Positions 1 to 9,333 of a DNA stretch of 12,902 nucleotides are shown piece by piece. Source of the stretch: Spirogloea muscicola (lineage: Eukaryota; Streptophyta; Zygnematophyceae; Spirogloeales; Spirogloeaceae); NCBI GenBank assembly GCA_009602725.1, contig WELB01000092.1:418463-431364 (forward strand), written 5' to 3'. The notes below the pieces were generated by a model. It worked only from the letters and a program-made list of their open reading frames with translations, was not told the origin of the DNA and searched no databases. The translations under genes were made by a program, and so were the position numbers. The first letter of the stretch is position 1. Each line of letters opens with the position of its first letter.

Positions 1-65
1 CCCCCCCCGGGGCTTCTTGACACGTTTTTATGTAGTAATTATATATAATCACTGAAGGGTTTCAG

Positions 66-81
66 ATTCTTGAAGGAAGAG
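66..81 (+). other. Possible 16-nt ClpC microexon preceding the first certain exon
   Basis: A TTTCAG acceptor ends at 65 and a GAG|GTAATC donor follows 81. The 16 nt leave exactly the phase needed to join the exon at 186: one base completing a codon, then FLKEE, then VITLD. In ClpC the matching segment (between the VPE motif and VITLD) is a short variable linker of about this length. The frame is closed by a stop at 46-48, so a larger exon is excluded. No transcript support is available and this may be chance. Confidence 0.3.
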
Positions 82-185
82 GTAATCTTGAAATTGTCTC
101 TCTGTTGCCGTATTGTTTAAATCGTGGAAGCTTTCAGAACTTTTTTGTCTTGCCCAGCTCAATCACACTTGCGTCCTTCTTGCAG

Positions 186-3100
186 GTTATCACCCTTGAC
201 ATGGGCCTTTTGGTGGCGGGCACCAAGTATCGTGGCGAGTTTGAGGAGAGGCTGAAGAAGTTGATGGAGGAGATCAAGCAGGCTGATGACATCATTCTTG
301 TCATTGATGAGGTGCACACTTTGATTGGAGCCGGTGCAGCGGAGGGAGCCATTGACGCTGCTAATATTCTGAAGCCTGCTCTTGCCAGAGGCGAGCTTCA
401 GGTGAGATGCATCCCTTGAATTGTAAGGGGTCTTGTACTTGCAAGCGTCCCTTGGTATGTGGATTTTGTACTTGCAAGCAGCCCTTGGTGAATGTATCTA
501 CGATAATTATCAGGCACGCAACTTGGCACTCTAGTTCTGGCTGGCAGCCACAGACAGTGACACCAGTGACGCTTGTTTTTGTGTAGTGCAAGCTGCTGAG
601 CTGGGAATGGGCTTGTGACAGAATTTGATGACAGAATCTGATATTCTGGAGAATTGATAATCATGGGTCTTAGTCTCGCTGGCTGATGTTTTTGAGTTGC
701 GACTGGCATTCAGTGCATTGGAGCAACCACGCTTGATGAGTACCGCAAGCACATTGAGAAGGACCCTGCCTTGGAGCGCCGGTTCCAGCCTGTCCAGGTC
801 CCTGAGCCCTCTGTGGATGAGACTATCCAGATTCTGAAAGGACTCCGGGAGCGTTATGAGATCCACCACAAGCTTCGCTACACTGACGAAGCCCTCATTG
901 CTGCTGCTCAGTTGTCATACCAGTATATCAGGTATGGTGGGAGGGGAAGTTATATTGTCATTTTTAAGTGGGGCATATTCAGTATTCTCTTGACTTGTAC
1001 TGTGCTAGTGGACAGCAGTTTTGCAGTCTTGTCTAGCAGGACTTCTGTTTGCTTGTACTTAGATGCACCACAAGAGTAGGAATTAGATGCAAGTAAACCA
1101 GAGGGCGATGACTGCAACCCTGGTCGTAGACGTGCTTACAGGCATCATCTTCTTGTTTCTGTGTCAGTGACCGCTTCTTGCCTGATAAGGCAATTGACCT
1201 GATTGATGAGGCTGGTTCTCGTGTGCGCCTTCGCCACGCACAGGTGTGCAGGCTTGTGTGCCTTACTGAACTTCCACAATAAGCTTCGGCATGCATGGCT
1301 TACATCATTGGCTTGTATCAGGTCTACTTGATAATCGCCTGTGAGCTCTCATCTATTTTCTCTTGTTGTATCTGCTGCAGCTGCCTGAAGAGGCCCGGGA
1401 GCTTGATAAGGAGCTTCGCACCATCACCAAGGAGAAGAACGAAGCTGTCAGGGGTCAGGACTTTGAGAAGGTTCTTACCATCTGACCCTAGAAGCCGTGC
1501 TGAGTACCTTGTATAGCAGGCATACTAGAAGTCCCAATTCTGGGCGTGTGCGGGTGTGATTGTGTGGAGTTTGATGTCGTACCTGCTCTCTAGTATGTTG
1601 TATTCAGGTGTATGTCCATACAAACTGCCTTTGGCTGGCATGGCGAATGGGTCACTACTGGATGGGACAGATTGGACAAGGATGGAGTCTGGCTTGCTTG
1701 TGTTAAGCAACCTCTTCCTGTTTGGCATATTTCACAACCTGACGTATATATGCAGGCTGGAGAACTTCGCGACCGTGAGATGGAGCTGAAAGCTCAGATT
1801 TCAGCAATCACGGAGAAGGGCAAGGAGAAGATGAAGGCGGAGACTGAGAGTGGAGAGACTGGCCCACTTGTCACAGAGTCAGACATTCAGCAGATTGTGT
1901 CTGCCTGGACGGGTATTCCTGTTGAGAAGGTCAGCTCTTCGTACTTGCGCAAAGCTCTCCATATCCAACTCTCATATGAGGAGTTGGATGTACATGTTGC
2001 CACACTCTTTGTACGTATATGCAGATATACATTATGCTAACGTGTCTGTCACCTTCATGTTGAGTGCATTAAGATTCACGTGCAACTTGCTGGATTCTCA
2101 TGTCGCAGGTCTCCACTGATGAGTCCGATAGGCTTCTTAAGATGGAGGGCACACTCCACCAACGCGTCATTGGGCAAGACGAGGCCGTGAAGGCCATCTC
2201 CCGTGCCATTCGTCGTGCGCGGGTTGGGCTGAAGAACCCCAACCGGCCCATTGCGTCCTTCATCTTTTCTGGCCCCACTGGTGTCGGGAAGTCAGAGCTT
2301 GCCAAAGCTCTTGCATCCTACTACTTTGGCTCCGAGGAGGTACATTATACCACTCTCAGCTTACTTTGCCCTGGGTTGGCAAGTGCTCATGTACACAAGC
2401 TCTTTGGGTGCTTCTTCGCTTGAGCTTAAGTACGGAAGATAGTAAAGGCAACGCTTTGTTTTGCAGGCTATGGTGCGCCTCGACATGTCGGAGTTCATGG
2501 AGAGGCACACGGTCTCCAAGCTCATTGGGAGCCCGCCTGGATACGTTGGATACAGTGAGGGCGGCCAGCTCACTGAGGCAGTTCGTAGGCGTCCGTACAC
2601 TGTGGTTCTCTTCGACGAGATTGAGAAGGCTCATCCAGATGTCTTCAACATGATGCTTCAGGTACTCCACCATCCGGGTCTGTTCAATTGGTGCCACTAT
2701 GCTCCTTCTTATTAGACTGCAATGCATTATTTCTTCTTCCTCATGGTTGATGTGGTGCTGTCTGCCAACAGATTCTTGAGGATGGGCGTCTGACTGACAG
2801 TAAGGGCAGGACTGTGGACTTCAAGAACACCTTGCTTATTATGACCTCCAATGTTGGCTCCTCTGTGATTGAGAAGGGCGGTGGTGGCATTGGATTCCAG
2901 GTGCAATGGGCTTTGATAAGGATATGCATCTAGTTTTATTGGAGACCTGCTTTTGACCTCCTAGAGATTGTCAGTCAAGGTGCAGGAGGTATGTTATAGT
3001 CTATCTGATCAGATTAGGACTTTTATACATGTCTCACGGGGATTGTAAATTGGACTGGACTGCAGCTTGACTACGGCGAGAAAGACAGCAGCTACAACCG

Positions 3101-3824
3101 CATCAAGAGCCTGGTGAATGAGGAATTGAAGCAGTACTTCAGGCCAGAGTTCCTCAACAGATTGGATGAAATTATTGTCTTTAGGCAGCTGACCAAGATG
3201 GAGGTCAAAGAGATTGCAGACATCATGTTGAAGGAGGTGTTTGAGCGCCTGCACAAGAAGGAGATTGACCTTCAGGTAGTACTCCACTTTGATAGATTGA
3301 GAGTGAGAGCAAGACTTCTTCTCCTGCACTTGTCATGGCACTCTTCAGAAGCCTGAGGCACTTTATCTTAAAAACATCCCAAGCTGACTACTGCCCATGT
3401 CCTCTTCTTGAAGGTCACTGAAAGGTTCAGGGACCGTGTTGTGGATGAGGGTTATAGTCCTTCATATGGAGCTCGCCCACTGCGAAGAGCAATCATGAGA
3501 CTTCTTGAGGACAGGTGAGATGAGCAGGGATCACATTGGAGATTGTTGCACATTTTACTCTGCACTGCTGACCAATGAACTTAGGATGGCAGGCTGTTCT
3601 GCCAGTCTCAGCATGAATGTGCTGTACCAAATTAATAAGATGCTGATGTGGGTTCACGGGTCCCTGGGCTGAGCAGCATGGCCGAGCGAATGTTATCTGG
3701 CGAGATCAAGGAGGGCGATAGTGCCATCATTGATGTGGACGCTGATGGCAACGTGACTGTCCTTAATGGCAACACCGGGACCAATACATCAACGCTCATC
3801 GAGGCCCCAGCAGGCATCTCATGA
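186..3824 (+). CDS. ClpC: Chloroplast ClpC-type Hsp100 ATPase, 3' part (5' truncated by window edge)
   Basis: AAA+ unfoldase of the plastid stroma. In this family it feeds substrates to the ClpP/R protease and acts with the inner-envelope import machinery. Exons read by conserved protein and phase: 186-401, 714-931, 1168-1243, 1381-1470, 1756-1929, 2109-2339, 2467-2661, 2772-2900, 3066-3275, 3414-3514, 3677-3824; all ten introns are GT-AG. The 595 visible residues hold the D1 pore loop ([10 protein letters not shown]), D1 Walker B ([11 protein letters not shown], about 36-46), the arginine finger (ALERRF, 91-96), the UVR-type middle segment (about 190-225), D2 Walker A (GPTGVGKS, 313-320), the pore loop GYVGY (360-364), D2 Walker B ([11 protein letters not shown], from 381), sensor 1 (LLIMTSN, 421-427) and sensor 2 (GARPLRRAI, from 532). 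Plant ClpC is about 920 residues, so about 325 (transit peptide, Clp-N, D1 Walker A) lie upstream. The UVR segment and lack of a long ClpB-type middle coil separate it from ClpB. No damage is seen. The C-terminal tail after VTVLNG is lineage-specific. Confidence 0.95.
433..498 (+). repeat. 33-bp imperfect tandem repeat in ClpC intron
   Basis: Two adjacent copies (433-465 and 466-498) share TTGTACTTGCAAGC followed by a near-identical CCCTTGGT stretch. Both lie in the 312-nt intron at 402-713. It looks like a local tandem duplication with no coding role. Confidence 0.6.
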
Positions 3825-4499
3825 TCTATTGCACATATAGAACATTAGGGAGTGCTACTGGGTGTTAACGGCTATAGCCTGTATTGCCGCTATGCTCTGG
3901 TCGCATATAGTGGCAGCAAATAATCCACTGAAAGTGCAAGCTAAGTAGTTGAGAAGGAGACAGATGACATGGGACTAGGTCCTAGGTGACATTGCAAAAT
4001 TGGAGAAAGCAGAGTTGCAGACGTCTGAAGTTGGCACTCCTGGAGTTCTCAATCTCGATGATGCATCTTGTGGTTGTGGATACTATCCGCTTGGTGCAGT
4101 CAGACAGCTCCACTGTGTAACAGCTCTCAAGATTGGCAAGTACGCTAGCGATGGAGAACTTGATTATTCCTACACAAGCTCTTCTGTTATGCAAGGACGG
4201 TCCATTACACGTGGTGATATATATGTAACGCTGTTATTGGCCACCAGGACAGTTGCTAAGAGTCTTATGTACTTGGCATATTTACGATGTAAAAAAGATC
4301 TAGAAGTGACCCTTTATTTCCCTGGGCAGTCTGTCTTGTTAAGATTGGCATCAAGAAGTGTGAACTAATCTGAGCAAAAGCATTGAGCTGAAAGAGAGCC
4401 GGTAGTGGAGGCAACTTGCCATGAGTCATATCTCTTTAGCTAGGAGGTATCTATAATTCAAGTTCTCTGGCATGACTTGTCAGCCAGTCGCATTGCCAG
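3825..4499. other. ClpC 3' UTR and intergenic DNA
   Basis: This stretch follows the ClpC stop codon. It is AT-richer than its surroundings and has no exon-like homology. No canonical AATAAA was found on the plus strand. AATAAT occurs near 3918, and several TGTAA/TGTAAA words (for example near 4115, 4224 and 4287) could serve as near-upstream poly(A) elements. A 122-codon open frame at 4000-4368 has no recognisable domain and starts at TTG, so it was not called. Confidence 0.5.
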
Positions 4500-4522
4500 T
4501 AAAACCCTGGACCCCGATCTAT

Positions 4523-4530
4523 AACCCTAA
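4523..4530 (+). promoter_or_regulatory. Telo-box-like element (AACCCTAA)
   Basis: AACCCTAA matches the core of the plant telo-box, which occurs in promoters of growth- and translation-related plant genes. It lies about 700 bp upstream of the ATG at 5227. It is a short motif that can occur by chance; proximity to the G-box and ACGT site makes a regulatory role a little more plausible. Confidence 0.3.
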
Positions 4531-4591
4531 TTTCATAGTTGTGGCACCAGCTGTCTGGTCCCGGGATGCCTGCAGCTTCGGCCGCGGCTCC

Positions 4592-4597
4592 CACGTG
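4592..4597 (+). promoter_or_regulatory. G-box (CACGTG) upstream of the RRM-LOTUS-RING gene
   Basis: CACGTG palindrome in the context CCCACGTGATC, the canonical plant bHLH/bZIP binding core. Position fits an upstream regulatory region of the gene at 5227. This is motif evidence only. Confidence 0.3.
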
Positions 4598-4663
4598 ATC
4601 GGAGCGCCCCTGCGCCGCGCTTCAACCGTGGGATACGCACCATCGACGGTCCGCGTCCGTGAT

Positions 4664-4670
4664 TGACGTC
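4664..4670 (+). promoter_or_regulatory. TGACGTC bZIP/TGA-type site
   Basis: TGACGTC in the context GATTGACGTCGGCG matches the C-box/as-1-like core bound by plant TGA and other bZIP factors. It lies 68 bp from the G-box and about 560 bp upstream of the modelled start codon. Confidence 0.3.
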
Positions 4671-4724
4671 GGCGCGCCGCTCAGCGCCGCTGTCAGCCGT
4701 CGATCGGCCCGCGAGTGAGATTGA

Positions 4725-5226
4725 CATGGCCCCCCACCCCCCCCGGTGGCGACCTTCGCTAACTTAAAGTTAAGTCACGAAATGAGATCCCAAAGGCGAT
4801 TCGGGGGAAAGACTATACAATGTGTCCGGGCGGCTTCAAATGGGGGCCTACCGCCGGGGGGGCCCGGTTCGGCGGCGCTAACGGGGCGCCCCCGCGCCGG
4901 CTGCCGGGCGCTGTCAACGGCGCAGGCAGGTAAAACTGCCTCGCCCCCTTCCCGGGAGCCAGCTCGGCGAGCTGAGGCTCTCAATCACGGCCCCGCCTTC
5001 AGCGGGGTTGTTACCCAGAGGGCACGCCCCTCGAAAATCTTTCCATTTACCGACGCTTCTGGGGGGCGCCTCCCGCCCGAGCCCCTCCTACGAAGGCCCC
5101 CCCCCCCCCTTCCCCTCGGGTGCTCCGCGGCCNCGTTGCGCGCCTCGGGCGGCGCCAGAGGCGCAGCTGCGCCGCCGGGGCGTAATTCGACTCCCATCGC
5201 CTGCAGCAGCAGCTGCTGCAGGCGCT
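4725..5226. other. GC-rich region with poly-C runs and one unresolved base; probable 5' UTR/promoter island
   Basis: The stretch is strongly GC-rich compared with the flanking intergenic DNA. It contains C6-A-C8 at 4730-4744, a 13-C run at 5097-5109, an N at 5133 and a 14-bp palindrome GGCGCAGCTGCGCC near 5160. It runs directly into the first RRM exon. An open frame in the same phase as the RRM extends upstream to about 5008 but is arginine/proline/alanine-rich low-complexity sequence crossing the N, so it is not counted as coding. It could hold the transcription start and 5' UTR. The homopolymers and the N also make the local base sequence uncertain. Confidence 0.45.
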
Positions 5227-8200
5227 ATGGTTGACAGGCGGCGGGAGCACGAGGACCTCGGGCGCAAGATATTCGTGGGAGGCCTATCTCCCACCGTCGA
5301 GTCGGGTGCGGAGTCCGCCTGCTGTATAGAGACTCATCAATTGCATGCTCCTGAGCTGTTGCCACCTGGACTATGCAATTGCGCATATATCTTGGCCGCT
5401 GCGACCTCGATGGATGAGACGAAGAAGCCGAGAATACAAAAAAGCCTCGATAGAGGCAGCTTCCAACCTGGTGTGGCCTCTCATGCACTGTTCGCGCGAT
5501 TGTGCCTGGCCTGCAGAGGATCTACGCGAGTTCTTCCAAGCACACTTTGGTCCAGTAGTGGATGCTGTGGTCATAGAGAGCCAGACAGGGAACCAAATCA
5601 TGTCCCGTGGTTTCGGCTTCGTCACCTTCAAGCACGAGAGTTCTGTCCAAGCAGCAGTCCAAGCTCACTTCGTCAACCTCTTTGGTAAAAAGGTAGACTT
5701 GCCAAGGCAGGCGCGCGCACTCAGCTCTTGGACGCCTCCTTGAAGCCGGATGAAACCGTGTGAAGCTTTGAGTGAAGTCTTTGTATCTGATGCGTACGAA
5801 TCATCGTGTCTCTACTTCATGTGATTCATCTTGTGAGCCCTCTTCAATGCAACTTTTGACGATGGCCACAGCAATAACCAGCAAGCTCCGATTCTCATGA
5901 CCAGGTCGAAGTGAAGAGCGCTGTTCCCAGGCCTGTGCTGCTGGCAGAAGCAGCAGCAGCAGCTGAGGAGGTGAACAGGGCCGATCAGAAGAAGCCGTGG
6001 TCTGCTGATCTGCAGACCACAGACGAGAACAGAAACATGCATGACGAGCACAGGGCTATCAACTACCAGCTGCCCTCACTGCACAGTCGATATACAGCAG
6101 GAGTGCCTTACACACCGGATGCTGCTGTGCCAGCTGGCCTGCCAGCCGTACAACCGGCATGGCTGAAGAAGCTGCGGCAGTGGATGCCGAGGTTTATTGC
6201 TCAGGCGTCCAGCAGACTGGCTGACGGAGAGTGGTATCCGTTGTCGTCACTAAAAGGCGACTTCAGAGCTACGTGCGGGCTTGAATTGGATCATACTAGC
6301 CTCGGCTTCCAGAAGCTCAGTGACTTTGTGCGAGCACTGCCCGATGTTTGTAGGATGAAGATCGTGCCAGTTGGCCGAGGCCCTGCTACCCATATGGTTC
6401 TGCTGCCGCCTGGTAAGTAATCTGTAGTCTATAAACATCATGCAATTCTACGTCATCTGATCCAAACTCAGACCTTGTGCATGTCCATTCGACTTGTCAG
6501 TATGACGTAGATAGACACAGGTTGCTTTGAACCTGTCAGATAGTTGAAGAGAGGTCAGAAAGTCAGAGTTGGACTTCGCATCTTCTAAGGGTCCTTGTGA
6601 AGAATTCCACTGAAAATTCCTCTCTGTGCTACAGCCTCAGGCATGTCCAGCCTGCAAGGGTTGTCATCGGCCATTTTCAGTAACCAGCACGCCGAAGCTG
6701 GGCGCTCTTACGCCGCAGCAGCGGCCCAGGGGTTGCAAGGATGTGAGACTCCTCTTAAGGGAGGTACACCTGGATCTTCAGACGACCTAGCAAGCGAGGC
6801 AGCACTGGAGGAGCACATGGAGGACGTCGGCCGCCCTGCTGACGGGAAGCCGGGAGACAAGGATAAGGGAGATGAGCCTGACTTCCTATCGGAGCTGATA
6901 TCTATCCTGCACCAACCAGGAGGCGGGAAAGCTCGAGCTGCACCAGAAGCCTCGTCAACTGCCTGCGCTAGCAGTTCGTCAGTTCGGGAGGCCAGCCAGA
7001 GTGGGCCCTTTCCAGGCCAGTTTCATGGCCTGCCCGTGGCACCTCAAATGGGAAGGACCGTCGGATCTGGCCTCAGGCCGCAGTCGGGTACTACAAGGAC
7101 CCCCATAGACCCAGCCGATTCACATAAACATTCAGCCATCGACCTTGCATCAATATGAAGCAGAATGCCAAATCATTGCAATGGCCAGATTAGGTGCAAT
7201 CTAAAACCAGGTTTGTAAATATAGGACGATCTTTCTTTCAGATTACTTGGGTGGTTGCTGCTATGAGTTGACCCAATTGACTGAGATTGCGCAGCCCGAT
7301 CTGAGGCCTCACATCCATTTCAGTATAGTCTCTGGAATGACGGTCCGCAAAATACTCCTGGGATTCAGGCAGTTAGCCACCAAGTGTATCAGAGACTGCA
7401 GAAGGCTTCTGGACAGGTTGCCTTCTTGCAAAAACAAGCCTGGCTCCAGGTAGTATTCTCGAGCCGAAAATCTACAGCAGGCACCTCCACGCATTACATT
7501 CTTCATGTGTGTTCGCCATTGCAACTGAATAAGCTTCATCTTTCATGAGTACTTGGTACGCAAGTATTGGTTCTGCTCGAGTTGTAGTCAGAAGTCAGAA
7601 GTTGGCATTTGACGTGCAAAGCTTACTGGCTGACTTCCTTGCATGCTGCAGGAGAATCAGCCACCACTGCAATTTCTACACGGGCCTCCACTTTACCATG
7701 CTTATGATGCCAACTCCTTCATTGCGCAAGCCCCAATCCCGCTCTCCTCAATGAGTTCCTCGCAAAGGGGCATCCCATTGCAGGTTTCAAAGTCCACCAC
7801 CCATGACCAGCTTGTAAATTGCAATTGCTCAACACAGCTAGGAGTCATCTTGCTGGTATTTGCACAAAAAGATCACCTAGTACATTTCTGTCTCATGAAG
7901 CCCAGCATGCGCTGTAGCATGCCGTAGAATGATGAGGACAACTTACTCCACGGCTTTGTTCGGTAATTGCTGATTACTCTTCCCCTTGTGAAAAATGTCT
8001 CCAGGTGATTGGCAACTCTGAGCTTGTGTGCACAGCGTGCTCAGGAAGAAGGGCATTGTGGCAGGCCCTCCCTTGTGGTCACCGTACGCTCTGCATGGTC
8101 TGCAAGGACATCCTTGAGGTAGTACAGCAACCATACCTATCTGAAGATCACAAACTGCTGACAAGATCCACCATGCACAGTCTTCGGAGTTGCCTGCTTG

Positions 8201-8342
8201 TGATGGTTTGGGGGCTTCATATAGGACGGGTCTCAAGCCTGGCAGGCAGTGTGCTTCCTTGTCTTGCTGCATGCAGCAGCGCAATCCGAAGAACGTGTTC
8301 TGCCCCGCCTGCCACAAGCCCGTGGACCAGTGGGACTTCTAG
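5227..8342 (+). CDS. RRM - LOTUS/OST-HTH - RING-HC protein (putative RNA-binding E3 ubiquitin ligase)
   Basis: Eight exons modelled by protein continuity and phase: 5227-5305, 5517-5692, 5905-6412, 6641-7087, 7295-7449, 7652-7783, 8005-8118, 8277-8342; about 558 residues. The RRM occupies about 12-95, with RNP2 KIFVGGL (14-20) and RNP1 RGFGFVTF (57-64). A LOTUS/OST-HTH domain at about 172-254 carries WYPLSSLKGDFRA, GFQKLSDF and a THMVLLPP end. A low-complexity acidic/serine linker follows, then a short helical Gln-rich stretch (about 415-450). The C-terminal RING is C3HC4: C508-x2-C511, C523-x-H525, C529-x2-C532, C546-x2-C549. LOTUS domains bind RNA (often G-rich or G4) or protein partners, and RING domains recruit E2 enzymes, so an RNA-directed ubiquitin ligase is inferred. 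The ATG at 5227 is the first Met before RNP2 with no competing domain upstream. The exon 4/5 junction (7087/7295) fits phase and a TTGAC branch point but is not certain; the other junctions are well supported. Confidence 0.85.
8274..8279 (+). other. NAGNAG tandem splice acceptor before the last exon
   Basis: The last exon of the RRM-LOTUS-RING gene is preceded by CAGCAG. Splicing after the first or second AG keeps the frame and adds or removes one glutamine just before the final RING zinc-ligand pair. Confidence 0.45.
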
Positions 8343-8825
8343 TCCGGCTGTGCAACACAAGAGATGTGTGTGCAGCAGGTGTGCCATGACAATATGTACG
8401 GGCAAGGCATCTTGCTGACAAGAAGCGGCGCCCTCTGACGAGAAGCCCTGAAGTGAACTGCTTGCTCATTGAGGTTGCAGCCCATGACCACGAACCTCGT
8501 TGGCAAAGCGATCAGGCAGCCCTTGTCCAGATGTAGATACTGGCGTATGCAACTCCTGCTTGACAGGTTCCCCAATCTTTATCAATTTATGCAGACCTTT
8601 AGCTTCAAGTTGTGCCTTGTGGAATAGGCAGGTGTTGTACCTGCTAGCACTGGCCAGAGCAAGAGTCCAGCTTTCAGTCAGGGTCCGACTTGCGGTGGCA
8701 CTCTAGGCACAGCAGTGAACAATAGTGACTCTTAAGTGAGCTGAGGACATCACCAGAGAGGCGAGCTTCACCACCAGCTGAGGGCTTTGACCGCCCAGAT
8801 GGGCCAGAGAGCAGTCGGCGGCCAG

Positions 8826-9062
8826 TCACGAGGTCATCTGAGCCGGCGGTTGCCTCGCTGCCTCTGGGCGGCCACCACATAGGCGGCAGCCGCCTTTGAC
8901 AAACGAGTCTCCAAAGGTCATGCAAGCACTCTTTCTCATTGCTCGACCAGCCACAAGCCCCAACAGGCGGTACATTGCGTAGATGGCCCCAGCTGCTGCA
9001 GCCACACACTGGCTGTTCGTTGTCATCTGAGTGTATCGAACCTGCACATCTGACAAGGGCAT
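8826..9062 (-). CDS. Small hypothetical ORF with one possible membrane helix
   Basis: This is a 78-codon ATG-to-stop frame on the minus strand. Near its N-terminus is a stretch rich in Ala, Ile, Leu and Val (about residues 19-39) that could be a short membrane helix. A TATAAA (plus coordinates 9075-9080) lies 13 bp upstream of the first ATG. That is too close for that start, but it would suit the second Met at residue 13 (plus 9024-9026), with transcription beginning near 9050. The C-terminal half is low in hydrophobic pattern and Pro/Arg-rich. I recognise no family. It may equally be random sequence in a GC-rich intergenic region. Confidence 0.18.
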   Translation of the reverse strand: MPLSDVQVRYTQMTTNSQCVAAAAGAIYAMYRLLGLVAGRAMRKSACMTFGDSFVKGGCRLCGGRPEAARQPPAQMTS

Positions 9063-9074
9063 TTTAAAGAGGGC

Positions 9075-9080
9075 TTTATA
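9075..9080 (-). promoter_or_regulatory. TATA-box-like TATAAA on the minus strand
   Basis: Reading the minus strand, CTTATAAAGCCC lies just upstream of the 8826-9062 ORF. It is a good TATA match but has no independent support as a promoter. Confidence 0.2.
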
Positions 9081-9281
9081 AGCTCAATGCAGCAGGCGGA
9101 TATTAGCGCGCTATGGAAGAAACATAGCTGGCAGCAGATTCCCTGGCTGCTGTGCGCCACTTTACCACAGCTGGTGATGTAAATCTGTCAGTGTGCTTGC
9201 CTTTGTACTTGGCCACTCAGGCCCTCCATCACTCTATCACACTCCATTACCCCACTTTACAGCTGCAGGGGAGCTTCGGCA

Positions 9282-9333
9282 GGGCACCCGCAGCAGCAGC
9301 TCAATGAGGGCAAGCGCAGCAGCAGCTCAATCA
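9282..9333 (+). repeat. 26-bp tandem duplication (CAGCAGCAGCTCAAT core)
   Basis: Two adjacent 26-bp copies (9282-9307 and 9308-9333) differ at only about three positions and share the GCAGCAGCAGCTCAAT core. The period is not a multiple of three, so the second copy shifts the plus-strand reading frame. Confidence 0.75.

Noticed and set aside
1-65. Poly-C start and AT-rich stretch as a possible coding or terminal element
   Set aside because: Stops occur in the relevant frame and it reads as intron sequence. The initial C8G4 may simply be an edge effect of the window.
1930-2040. Read-through of the ClpC exon ending at 1929
   Set aside because: The extended sequence departs from ClpC and hits a stop at 2038-2040, while the exon at 2109 continues the conserved protein exactly. 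It is intron.
4000-4368. 122-codon open frame on the plus strand downstream of ClpC
   Set aside because: It starts at TTG, shows no domain or conserved pattern, and sits in probable 3' UTR/intergenic DNA. The opposite strand is equally open over part of it.
5008-5688. 226-codon open frame running from the GC-rich block through the first RRM exon and its intron
   Set aside because: After 5305 the frame does not continue the RRM. The correct reading requires the 5306-5516 intron. The upstream part is low-complexity and crosses an N.
7247-7453. 68-codon plus-strand frame following the strong acceptor at 7241
   Set aside because: It ends in a stop at 7451-7453 and cannot join the next exon in phase. 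The frame giving the Gln-rich helix does join it.
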